A DNA stretch of 64,000 bases from Laguncularia racemosa (Eukaryota > Streptophyta > Magnoliopsida > Myrtales > Combretaceae): NCBI GenBank assembly GCA_037954665.1, contig JBBMOL010000101.1:2046001-2110000 (forward strand), given 5' to 3'. Position numbers and translations under genes: made by a program. The notes under the pieces are model-generated. The model worked only from the letters and a program-made list of their open reading frames with translations, did no database searches and was not told the DNA's origin. Below, in pieces: positions 24,896 to 35,333 of this stretch. How positions within the stretch are numbered: the first letter of the stretch is position 1; each line of letters opens with the position of its first letter.

Positions 24896-27800
24896 TGTCA
24901 CGTCCCATCTTGAGGGCTCCTCGTGACAACCTGTTACGATTGCTTAATCCCCTATTAAGCAACCGTGAAGCGTTTCATTTCTAGTGTTGTGCCTATTAAT
25001 CATAATAATAACATTCCCTGCTCAACGGAAGCAGTCCATTCTATGTTATCACCGGGCCTCTAACAGGTCCCATTACATAACCACAAGTATCCCCAAGATC
25101 CTAATGGATCACTTACAAGCATTTACAACAATTATAAAATCAAGTCTAACAATATCTACATCATTCTAGTCCTCGCATTCTTCCCATGAACCATGCCCTT
25201 AGTTAAGCAATAAGTACTCACCTTGGTTCGCCTATTCATAAGGAAATTTAGGTAATCTCGACTTGCAAGGAAAAATATATAGGAGGGTAAGCCAAAGCTT
25301 AGTGAGACAGGGTGCAGTTTCTCAGTGTTGCAATAAATACAAATAATTTCAAATCAAGTTATCAAATCATATACTATGCATGAACAACCATATGAATGCA
25401 GTATCTTACGTGGTCTTCTGGTAACTAACGTGAAGTAGAGGGTTTACGCCCCCCTTGAACTTGGGTTGAGGATTCTGAAGCCACCATCAGAGCTTAGGTC
25501 TTACACACAATTTAATTACTCTTATCACTTTATTATAATTGTGTCTTAGCTTTAGTGATCTAAGCTCAGGTGCCTCTTATACATCGAGCATTTACACACC
25601 CTCAAGAGACTGGCCGGACTCGAAACCGTCAAGGTGCGACAATCCTCTAATCACTTAGTTCGCACTTGGTGGAACAATGATCCTTTGATCACTTTTGGCA
25701 CGTCCTATAGCTGTGATGGCCTTGAACAATGCAATGTTAGTGCAATACATGCCAGTTTTTTTTTTTTTTTTTTTTTATCTCATAATTGGTTAGAGTTTTA
25801 GGATGATCATCCAAGGTCAAGCACATATACAAGCGTCAATCATGTCACCAATCTACTCATAACACATTTAATCATTTTAAGGAGAAAGGCATAAACGTAA
25901 CGTCAATAAGGAAACAACATTCATATGATTGAAGTAAGAAGTCATTAAGCAAGAGAGTTCTGACTGAACTACATTCTTTGCAATCCCTTTTCCTCTCTCA
26001 TTCTTATAACTTGTACTCATAATTATAATTATAAGTCTTATCTTTAGATATGTATACATATATGCCTATAGCATATGGATGTTAAGTTAGATTCCCATAT
26101 CTTCTTTAACCATATATACGTCATATGTATATGCATGTATTGTTTGTGGTCGTGTAAGACCACCTTCCTCTCTTACTCCATATAACCTATATAACCATAG
26201 CTTATATTACTTGCAGCATCTTATCCTTCCCTCTCACTTACATATAACATATGTATGTACATGTGTAAGGACATAGGTTATTGGAGACTAAATCCCTTTT
26301 TCCAACTTGTAATACACACATATACTTATTGCCTTGGTCGGCTCCTTAGATTCCCTTATTTCTAGTCTCCACTTTCAACACTTTCCATGTCAACATGTGG
26401 TTGTAATCCCCTCATCAACCTCCACAATTGTCAACAATGAACATACCATAATGTCTCTTTTTACCCTTAATAAGAAAACCACGCACATTTGCTAAGGAAA
26501 AGATCCAACACCTATATGCCTATACGTGTTTTCTCACATCCTCATTCATGGATTTCAACCTTCCTTCCAACTTCCCAACATGCATGCAACAATGGAAGCC
26601 AACCGTAAAATAATTCCCGCATTCCATCTTCCACCTCCATTTCATTTTTTTTTAGCCACACATACCAATCAAAACAAGACCCGCACATGCACTTACAATT
26701 ATACATATACATTTATATACAGTATATATTATACCGCAACCATACTTCCCAACTTCAATTCAACCTCCTACATCTAGCACACCCCTATCCTACACACACA
26801 CGCAAAAACCAAAGGAGATAGCACACACACACATTTCAGCTCCAAGAAGTTTGTATCTATATACATATCTAGTTTTCTTACTGTGTCTCAAGGAGAAGTC
26901 CTCCACACACACAAGTACACATGGGGAAAAATTTTTTTTAGCCACGATTAAATCCCACACGCACACGCACATACTACGGAAGAGGAGGATGACAGTCATT
27001 AGCAATTGCAAGGAACAAAACAAAACAAAAAAAAACATCACCCACTCTCCACGCCATTATATATATATATATATAGGTATATGGTCACTTTAGCAGCAAG
27101 CGGGAGGGGATAACGCTACAAACTCCACGCACAAGGGAAGGAATGAAAGGAAACCCACAACGTTTTATATATATATATATATAAAAATTCCATTCATAGT
27201 GATCACAATGGAAACAGCAAGCTCCACGTCCAGCACCTATTGCATATATATATATATATATATATATATACGACAACGGAAATTCACAACAACAAGGCAC
27301 ACTTAAGCAACAAATATACACATAATACAATACGTCACAGAATTCTACTTACCTATATCTCATTTTCCTAGGTTTAATCAAAATAATCTCTGGGTATCTC
27401 AAATCAAGATTCTTTTCATCTAAAAAATTAGGAAAAAGTACATTATTATATGCTACACACGATTAAAATCACTCCATTAGTGTTTCTCTAACTATTATAA
27501 CTAATTTAGGCGAAATACTAATTTTTACATCTATTTATTCTTTATATACAACTTTTAAAAACTAATTCCGTTTTATGAAAAATTAGTCTAGTTGAGTTAC
27601 ACTTACCTCGAAAAACATGTTGACGGTCTCGAATTATCGATTGGAGGTCGTATGTGTGAGATATAAATTTTTTTGTTCGCTTTTCCCTTTTTCTCCTCTT
27701 TTGTTTTCTCGTCGTCTTTGTGGGCCCTCTCGTCCTATCCTGGTCTCTGTTTCCTTTCTTTCCTCCCCTTTTTCTTTTCTTTGTTTTTCTTATTTGTTTT

Positions 27801-28187
27801 TTTGTGTGGCCGTAGGTCCTCCACGGCCATTATTATTATTATTATTTATTATTATTATTATTATTATTTGAGTTTTAAATTTTCGAGTGTATTTTCGCAT
27901 TTGCAATGGCATCGATAAAATTTAAAATTTTAGCATTTTATTATAAAATTTTATGCTTAAGCTAATTTGATTATTTCGAGCGTGAATATTTACTCTGAGT
28001 TCCTATTTAACAATCATAAGCCTATAATTTTAATTTATTTTATTATTTAGTTAATAATTTCTCATGGTTTGCTCTTTGTGCAATTATTTCTTTTATTATA
28101 GTTTTATATGGGGTGTGTTTAAGGCTTTTAGTACAATCTTTTAATTATTCCGATATTATATGCGACTAAAATTTTGCAAATTTTACA
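24896..28187. mobile_element. Solo LTR of a different LTR retrotransposon, TSD TCAAT
   Basis: The segment begins TGTCACGTCCC and ends TTTTACA, and is flanked by TCAAT on both sides (24891-24895 and 28188-28192). No second copy of the terminus, no primer-binding site and no coding domain occurs inside, so this is best read as a single 3.29-kb LTR left by LTR-LTR recombination. It contains CA-rich stretches (26800-26970), several (AT)n tracts (27058, 27166, 27243), a T-run near 25757-25776 and an ATT repeat (27833-27868). The open frames inside lie in these simple repeats and are not genes. A non-autonomous element without recognisable LTRs is the alternative. Confidence 0.7.
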
Positions 28188-28192
28188 TCAAT

Positions 28193-29150
28193 GGCAATCA
28201 ATCAACAAAGCAAATAGCAAGAAGTTAAGGGTATGCCAAACATACCCAACTCTTGGGTCCAGTTACTTAAAGCGGAGGTGAATTATTAAAGAGAAAGAGC
28301 CAAGGGAGCAGAATTAGACGTGTGGATTCTCTTACCCTAAGCTAAACGGATTGAAGGTGTCCTTGAGCGGGCATTGAAGATGCTACAATGACTAGGAGCA
28401 CAATTGCAAGATTAGATTAAAAAATATTCAATCTTGTTAGCTGATTTGGAAATAATTTTCAAGTTCATGAATAATAATAATAAATTATATTTTTTTTCAT
28501 AAGTCGTTTGATCTCTTTTTAACTTTAGTTCTTTTTTCAATAATAATGCATATAAAAAAAAAAGGAAAGAGGGAGAGAGAAAAATAAGAAATAGATACTA
28601 AAATTTTTTAAATAGGTTTTTTCAACCATCTTATGTAACAAAAAAAAAAAAAAAAATTCAATCCTCTACCTTATAAAATAGTTATAAAAAGTTCACTTTT
28701 ACTTAATGTCCTTTCCAACAAAAAAAAATCTTGTAAATAAATAATGATCATTGTATCCCCCTATAAATATTGGTTGTTCCACTCATCTTCATTTCTTTAG
28801 GATCTTAGAGTCACAATCATTGTTTCAATCAATGTCTAAATCCTTTTCTATTTTCAAAGAAAGAAAAAAAAATTCTAATAGAAACAGATTCTCTTAGGAT
28901 TCCTACCTCTAAGCAACCAGGTTTACTATACAGACTCATAATGGCTAGTGATAATAACAATAGCAATAGTAGCATTAACACCTTTATTGACTCAAAGATA
29001 TTTGGTTTGAAACAAACTGTGAAGAAGATGGCTGAACAAATCTAATTTCTCACTGAAGGTATTAATCTTTTCAAGGCCTTCAAAACATCACAAGAGGAGC
29101 ATTCAAAGGCCTACTATAGACACTTCATTTTAACCCTCGTCTAGATTTGT
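28193..29150 (+). pseudogene. Relic D: end of ORF1 and start of gag
   Basis: After the solo LTR, the relic resumes with a broken, charged, helix-like region (28260-28430, KAEVNY, REREKGAELD, LERALKM in translation) in the place of the coiled C-terminus of ORF1. It then has a gag start at 28941: ATGGCTAGTGATAATAAC, translating as an N/S-rich segment followed by KIFGLKQTVKKMAEQI, a stop, FLTEGI and TSQEEHS. This parallels the gag of A (SLEQTVQQLATQ, LLTESI, TQPTQEEYS). Gag stops at about 29140, where LTR sequence begins, so protease and pol are deleted. Confidence 0.55.
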
Positions 29151-30425
29151 TTTAAATATATATAAATAAAAAAATAATAAAAAAATAAAAATAATAGCAA
29201 TAATAAAATGCCTGGTTTACCAAAAATATACATAATATAGACAATAATAAAAATAAAAAAGGGAAAAAGAAAAGAAAAAAAAATGGAAAATAAAAAAAAA
29301 ATGATTAAAAAAATAATAAATATAAAATTAATAAAAATTGTTTACATTTTCAATAAAAATAAGGAGATATAAGACTCTAAATTAAGTTCAAGAAACTTAA
29401 AGTTAATAAAAATAACTAAGACCATTAGCTTATATGTAAGTTAGGTGCAATAATAAACCAAGAAATGGGTTGGCTCAGTTGGTTCGTGTGTTGGCTTGGC
29501 GTGTGTGGGGAAGGGGTTTGGTTGTGAGTTTGAATCTTACTTGAGGCACTTTGTGCCATTTTCATTTTTTCCCTCCAGGTGGACACATGGAAGCACGTGA
29601 TTGGTTGGAAGATGTTATATGCCCAGCATATGGTCTTCTTCCCTGAACAAACGCCAACGACCTCAAAGGAGAAAAACAGTCGAATAATGATGAATCCAAC
29701 CTGCCTAAACCAATTTTTTCATGCAAATCCATCAACATTCAACCGAGAAACAGATAAACATCAATTTTAACAAGAAAATCGAACAAATTGAATAAAAAAT
29801 GGAGTTTATCCTCTACTTAGATTCAACGCGATCCAAGCCATCCTGAGCTCATCCATGGATGCATATGAATAGAACAAGGTGCCACAACTTCGAGAGGCTA
29901 GAAAAATCACTAAAAAAGCACCTTCAAGCATTGACCGTGGCTTTCTCTGTCTAGAAATACCTATTGCTGGCTACCACCTTCTCTTTAGGATTCCACCACT
30001 TACACTCAACCTCAAGCTTAGATTAAGGTGTCATTAGTTCCCTTATGTTGTGAGGTGTAAGAAAAGGTTTATTTCGTGAAGCAAGGGTTTGCTAGAGGCT
30101 CGAATCGAGGAACATCGTTGCCATCATTGCTGGTTACCTTCAAAACACCACCTTAGGTTAGTTTTTAGGCCAAAACAACACCACCAATCGATTCCTTACC
30201 CCTAAAAACTTAGAAAAGCACCCATCAATTACCCCTAACGACTGCTAGATTGTTGCCGACAAGGAGCTCCGCCATTGTGACCCGTGACCCGACCTACGAC
30301 ATCACAATCTGATTGTTTTTTTTTTTTAAATTTATTTCTTGTATTATTTTTTATTTTGATAATTCGGATGTTTTAATTCATTTTTTAGATTATCTTTAAT
30401 TTTAAAAAATAATAAATTTAGAGTA
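29151..30425 (+). mobile_element. Relic C/D: 5' part of an old Tat/Ogre-type LTR
   Basis: The tRNA-like module (TTGGCTCAGTTGG at 29470 and GTGAGTTTGAATC at 29524) is followed by TTCCCTCCAGGTGGACACAT and GTGATTGGTTGG. This is the same order as in element A (CCAGCTCAGCTGG, GCGAGTTCGAATC, TTTCCCTGGAGCTGCCACG, GTGATTGGCCGAG). The GACCCGACC words before 30300 match the GC-rich block of A. The homology stops at about 30425 and resumes at about 46226 with the next part of the LTR, so the LTR is split by a later insertion. It directly follows the gag relic and precedes the leader of C. Confidence 0.6.
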
Positions 30426-31147
30426 CCCATCGGACTGCAAGGTGTATTGATGTGCTTAATTCCACTTTGAAGCACAACAAAAAAGACTCAAGAAAACAAA
30501 CTCAAAGCAATCACAAAACCGGTTCCAAAAGGGTAAAATTGCGTGATCCCTAGTGAAGGTGCAATGAAAATCCAAATACTCAATGATGCAATTATGATAC
30601 CACAATAATAATCTCTTCTAACATCACACTAATCACATATAATCCCACGTGAATAATTCACAATCTCAAATAATTCTTCAATTCTAAGAACCCCTTTCCA
30701 CAAGTGATAATCACATTTCAAGAAGTAATCTTAAAGGAAGAACCGAATTTAAATGCAAAGTATCTCAATTAAGCACAAGAATTCGAAAATAATAGGAAGC
30801 AAATCTGTCGAAGAACTGTCTCAATTCACTCATAGATATGACACACTAGAGAAGAAAAGAAATCACAACAAAGTGAAATTGATATTACTCACAATTTCAA
30901 GGTGTTGCACTCGCTACAATTTCAACTCTTGGGATTGAAATTGTTAAGAATCTAATGACAATTAGGAAACCCTAATCCTCACATGAAATGTCCTCTCAAA
31001 TCTGTAAAAATTTCCCTCCTCAAACCCTTTCTTAAGAAAGTATTTATACTTGCTACTCCTAAGGTTAGAAAGTGGTCAAAATAACAAGTTTGCCACTTTT
31101 AAGGTGGCTAGCCCTAAATGAAAATTACAAAGAAATAAAAGTGTCCC
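30426..31147. mobile_element. Unclassified repeat F, left part (target of element A)
   Basis: This sequence belongs neither to the old LTR before it nor to element A. On the minus strand it carries a TATAAATA box near 31035 and then about 600 nt without a good frame, which resembles the promoter and R-U5 part of another LTR. It ends in the target duplication GTCCC (31143-31147). The right part is at 45862-46225. The family is not recognised. Confidence 0.35.
31143..31147. repeat. Target-site duplication of element A (left)
   Basis: GTCCC precedes the TG of the 5' LTR and is repeated after the CA of the 3' LTR at 45857-45861. Confidence 0.9.
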
Positions 31148-31452
31148 TGTAAACACCCCATTTTTGCCCTAGGAGTCAATAATTCTCAAAAAAAATAATC
31201 AATTCTCAATAATCTTCAATTTTTTCCAATTTTTCCCAAATTTTTCCTAATTTAGTATAAATAGTAAAAATATACAAAAAAATAAGAATAAATAGGAAAA
31301 CACATCAATTTTGAAAAATGATTTCAGAAATAGTAATAATAAAGGATGAGTAATTTTTACAAATTTTAGAAATTTCAAAAAAATACAAAAAAATGGAAAA
31401 ACCGCATTGCATATATGCAATTTGCGATACAAAGAAAATCGGGAAAATGGGC

Positions 31453-31517
31453 CAGCTCAGCTGGCTCGTGCGTGCATGTTGGGACCGTGTGAAGGCTGAA
31501 GGTCGCGAGTTCGAATC
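31453..31517 (+). promoter_or_regulatory. tRNA-like pol III A-box/B-box module in the LTR
   Basis: CAGCTCAGCTGG (31453-31464) resembles the tRNA A-box and GAGTTCGAATC (31507-31517) resembles the B-box, about 40 nt apart, as in tRNAs and tRNA-derived SINEs. The same pair occurs at 44046-44110 and, more diverged, at 29471-29536. Whether it is used is unknown. It could be an ancient SINE captured by the LTR. Confidence 0.5.
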
Positions 31518-31860
31518 CCCCCGCGTGCGCTCGGCAAAATTTTTTCCTTCTTTTCCCTGGAGCTGCCACGTGGCAGTGTGTGATTGGCCGAGAGAAAACG
31601 CGTACATCGCGCGTGATCATCTTCCTCACCCGGACAGACGTGAGGAGAAGCCGGAGCAAGTCCGACGAAGGTGGAATCAATCATTTTTTTTCAAATCTTC
31701 TAGATTATTGTCAAGATAAAGCCGGATCCATAAGATAAATCAAAGAAAAACAAGAGATCAACATCAAATCGTCGGGATAAAATCAAATCTAAAAACGGAA
31801 GAAATTCGGATTTATCCAAATCGGCCGATTTGAGCTTATCAAAGAGGGTTTCCCGACGCC

Positions 31861-31869
31861 TATAAATAG
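31861..31869 (+). promoter_or_regulatory. TATA box of the element A 5' LTR
   Basis: TATAAATAG stands in the middle of the LTR, downstream of GC-rich U3 and upstream of a purine-rich start region. The same box is at 44454-44462 and, on the minus strand, at 49025-49034 and 61671-61680, so it is conserved in all four LTRs. Transcription should start about 25-35 nt downstream. Confidence 0.7.
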
Positions 31870-31904
31870 AGGAGGAGTAGAGGAAGCCAAAACACGAATC
31901 AGAA

Positions 31905-32153
31905 TTGAGAGAAAGTGAGGAAAGAGTGCAAATCGGAGAGCATCGGAGGAGACCCAAAACGGCGAAGCACTGGCCGGAGTTGAACCACCACCGGGAGGTG
32001 ATCTGGGAGCAAACCACCGCCACCATTGGATTCAGCAACCTCGAGAAGCTAGGATTCGACACCTCACCCACTGCAAAAGGCCACCGGAATGCCGTGAACG
32101 AGCCTTCCCCACCGCCGTGTTCGAGCAATCCGACCCGACCGACCCGGATCCAG
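31905..32153 (+). other. LTR-encoded open frame ending at a conserved splice donor
   Basis: The frame after the TATA box stays open for 83 codons up to CAG|GTAAGT at 32151-32159. Its product shares a segment with the corresponding frame of element B (GFDTSPTAKGHRNAVNE here, GIDTSITSKGRRNAVNE there). No ATG opens it at the left end, so translation would need an internal or other start. An acceptor lies just before the ORF1 ATG (33557-33558), and splicing 32153 to 33559 keeps the frame. In both 3' LTRs an indel in the CCGAC-rich block changes the phase, so coding function is uncertain. Confidence 0.35.
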
Positions 32154-33558
32154 GTAAGTTGGATTTTCCGGATTTTTTTTCATTATTTTATTTTATTTAC
32201 TTATTTTGTTTATTTATTTGTTCCGAATTAATTAGTTATTTATTTGTGGTTTTTGTTATTTGCTTAGTTATTTATTTATTGGTTTTTGTTATTTGTTTAG
32301 TTATTAGTTATTTATTTGTTTCCATTTTCAATAAATAGAAAAATGTAGAAATTAGGTTTTTTTTTTAGGATTTAATAATGTAAAATAAAAAAATAAAAAA
32401 GAATCAAACAAGAAAAATATTAGGAAAATAATAATAAAATTTTAGATGTCAAAATAGGATAGATAATAAACTTAGGATACAAAAATCAACAAAAAATCCC
32501 AAAAATCACAAAAATCAATAAAAAATCCCAAAAATCACAAAAATCAACAAAATTCCCAGAAATCACGAAAATAACAAGAAAATCATAAAAATCATCAAAA
32601 AATTCAAAAATTATAAAAGAATCATAAAAAATGAGTTTTAGCACTTAGAAAAATCCTTTTCTTCAAATAAATCCAAAATTGATGTTTTTCCCTAAAAATC
32701 ATTTTCAAAATCAGATTAAAGCTTAAGCTTAGAATTTTTTAGAAAAATCCCCACAATGGTAAGAACATAAAGCAAAAGAGATTTCAAAATTAAAATTCAC
32801 AAACAAACTTAAAGTTTTCAGAAAAGCGAACTATGGCTTGTTTGATCCTGAGTAGCAGGTACGTAGGCACCCATTCGGGTCAACCCCTAAAATGAATGAA
32901 AAATCAATTTTTCAAATCATTCCAAAACATAATAAAAGTAACAGAAACACAATAAAACACATTTCTAAATAGGAACAATTTAGGAGATTAGGTGGTAACC
33001 GTAAAGGTTTTAATAGGTTAGCCTCCGGACTTAGAAACTCTGGTTTTCCCTTTTCCTTTTTCACAAAAAAGAGGAAATAACGACGACTAGTGGTCCAAAT
33101 TAAGACTAATCCGCTCCTTTAGTCTTAATTCAATATTTTCCAACAACAGTTGGGTGGCGACTCAAAAAATCAAACGAAATTCCTAACTCAAGTCGAGGAT
33201 CTACATTAGATGAGCATTGTGTGAGTAGATGCGGTCGAACCCGGACCGTCCTAGAAACCTAAGACGGGGAGCCATTGTGTAGGTTTCGGGCGAAGTGAGT
33301 TGATTCACCGTTTGGGATCGATTAGGCTACCCCACCCTATGCTTTGATATGGCCTGAGATCCATTTCTTCGAGAATGCGGGAGGCCATAGAGCTCGGGAA
33401 CCAATTAGAACCAACCTACTTGCATACATAACATCATAAGGGGTTGACAATTGAATGACAATGTAATGGTTTGTTATTTTGTCCTTGGAGTTCAGAACCA
33501 TTTCCCTGTAATGTTTTCATAGTTTTGTTTGTAACTAGGCTATCTCTTATTGTAATAG
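32154..33558 (+). other. Candidate 5' intron from LTR U5 to ORF1
   Basis: The donor CAG|GTAAGT is present in all four LTRs of A and B within otherwise AT-rich, variable DNA. The acceptor TTGTAATAG|ATG directly precedes ORF1 in both A and B. Removing the segment would take out the AT-rich U5 and the leader. This is a prediction from splice consensus and conservation only. Confidence 0.4.
33218..33558 (+). mobile_element. Leader of element A (shortened)
   Basis: The leader carries the phrases shared with B, C and D: GGTCGAACCCGGACCGTC, GATTAGGCTACCCCACCC, GAGAATGCGGGAGGCCATAG and AACCAACCTACTTGCATACA. It lacks the primer-binding site and first part present in B. Confidence 0.75.
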
Positions 33559-35061
33559 ATGGCTAGCAGTACAGTCGACCGCCTCCTCCGCAAAGAAATT
33601 CGGGTGTACAAACCTCTGGACCCAAAATTGGTACTGGACCATTGGTTTACTTTGTACAACCTAGAGGAGCAGGCCTTCATCCAACAAAAGATCGGCCCCA
33701 TCCTCTCACTGACGAAGACAGAGGTGAATTTGCCTTTAGTCCGGGCCATGCTTCAATTATGGGAAATTGAGCCCGCCGCCTTCTTTATTGGGCCACATGA
33801 GATCACCCCTACCCTGGAGGAATAAACTCAGTTGTTATAGGCTCCAGCACTAACCGATCAGATCTACATTCCAGACCTAGAGGCCGGGCCAGCTGGTACC
33901 TTAAGCAGATTACTAGGCATCCGGAAGACGGCAGTCAACAAAACCCTGGCAAACTGTAATGGGTATTGCATACGCATGGATGATTTAGAAGCCTGGTTCA
34001 TCGCCTGAGAGGACAATGGGGATAGAAAGGACATCCTATGTGGGGACCCTAAGACTTACAGACAGAGAAGGGTGAACGCTTTCATCCTGACAGCCTTCGC
34101 CACCATACTGCTCCCCACCGAGACCTTCTATATTCACTACCGGGTTGCAGAGCTGGTGACCCAATTCCTGGAGGGAAGATCTTACATCCCTGCTCTACTA
34201 ACTGAACAGATCCGGAACTTGAATTTCCTCAAGAAGAAAGGCCACGGGATCCTTCGCTCAAGCCTCAACCTTCCGCTAATATGGTTTGTAAGCCACCTCA
34301 AGTGTTTCGGGTTGAACATGGTTAGGAAAACCTTAACCCAACAGGTGGATCTGGTGGATTCATGTATAGAAAAGGTAAAGCTACCCGACGACCTTACTAG
34401 CCAGAGTTGGGTAGAGCTGCTTAGGAGCTTCAGTGCCGAAGATATTCTATGGACAACTAGATGGAGTTGCTGTGACAAAATCATCTTAACCTGCAGTAAC
34501 TTCCAAGTCGTGCCTTTGATCGGAATCAGCGGATGTATCGGATATCACCCCAACTCAGTGGTCCGACAATTCGGTACTATCCAAGATATAGTTTATCGGC
34601 CCTCGCTCGAAGCAGTCACCTTTGAGTATCAAGATCCGAACATGTTAGTAGCCGAGAAGTTTGCTAAGCTGGCAGAGGTCAAAGCACTTTGGGAAGTCAG
34701 AATTGAAAGCCCGAATGTAGACCTCGGGGAGTTAGATGGCGAAGTGGGAAAACACCGAGCCACCAGAGAGTTTGTAATCCGCCAGCTATACCAGACAGGA
34801 GAAAGAGCGTATCGGGTTCCAGACGTCACTCAGCCTAGACCAGACAAGATCAACCTAGAGACAGAAATCTACCTGGAGCAGGTTAAGGCCCGAATGGAGG
34901 TATACTTTGAAGCTGTGGATTATAAGAAAGACATCTGGAAGGGACGCTTCAAAGAATCTGACCAAAGGAACAAGGCCTTAGAAGCACAGTTGGAGAAGTC
35001 CCAAGCCAAAGTCAAGGAACTAGAAGCCGTCATCAGTGGGAAGCCTGAGTCCCCACAATAG
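33559..35061 (+). pseudogene. Element A ORF1 (DUF7745-like protein), three internal stops
   Basis: ORF1 lies upstream of gag, as in Ogre elements. The 500-codon frame starts MASSTVDRLLRKEIRV and has stops at 33823, 33838 and 34006, where element B has TAC, CAG and CGA. Recognisable blocks are ITPTLEEYTQLL (by comparison with B), the NAFILTAFATILLPTE segment, WFVSHLKCFG and SFSAEDILWTTRWSCCDK. The block VVPLIGISGCIGYHPNSVVR, with its conserved VPLIGI-GCIGY core, marks the DUF7745 family, which is common in cotton and related genomes. The last 60 residues are charged and heptad-like (KALEAQLEKSQAKVKELEAV), probably a coiled coil. Biochemical function is unknown. The final TAG is a CAG in B, so the C-terminus is slightly shortened. 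Confidence 0.8.
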
Positions 35062-35333
35062 AAGACCAAAAGAGCTAGGAAGTAAAGTATTATTTGTAAT
35101 CTTTTATTTTGGTTATCGAACTCTAAAACTTCAATATTAATAAAAGCAAGTTTCAATATTACGTTGTCAATCAGTTGTCAACCCTTTTACTTTTAGCATC
35201 CGCATGACACATGCATATCATTCATGCATTCATTACACTAAAAGCAAAACAAAATGCGGATCCAGGTATCAAAATAGCTTCCAAACAATCGAACCCTCCT
35301 CGAAGCCCAGTTCTCACGCGCTCAAGAACAAAA

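Larger units (their letters stand above)
31148..33217 (+). repeat. 5' LTR of element A, truncated at its 3' end
   Basis: It begins TGTAAACACCCCATTTTTGC, matching the 3' LTR from 43752. The match stops at GATGAGCAT (33217), 53 bp before the LTR end seen in the 3' copy, and the next sequence is already leader. A deletion therefore removed the LTR end, the primer-binding site and roughly 200 nt of leader as judged against element B. The LTR contains a tRNA-like module, a TATA box and a splice donor (listed separately) and a long AT-rich U5. Confidence 0.9.

Noticed and set aside
27617..27918. Plus-strand frames rich in F, S, L and I
   Set aside because: They lie in pyrimidine-rich and ATT-repeat DNA at the end of the solo LTR.
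29440..29570. An independent SINE insertion
   Set aside because: The module sits at the same place as in the LTRs of A with shared flanking words on its right side, so it is part of the old LTR rather than a separate insertion.
31453..31517. A genuine tRNA gene
   Set aside because: A-box and B-box words are present, but I could not draw a full cloverleaf with an acceptor stem. It is described as a tRNA-like module instead.
31375..31719. Several overlapping frames in both directions in the GC-rich U3 of the LTRs
   Set aside because: These are shadows of a GC-rich non-coding block. They recur in both LTRs of A and have no domain.
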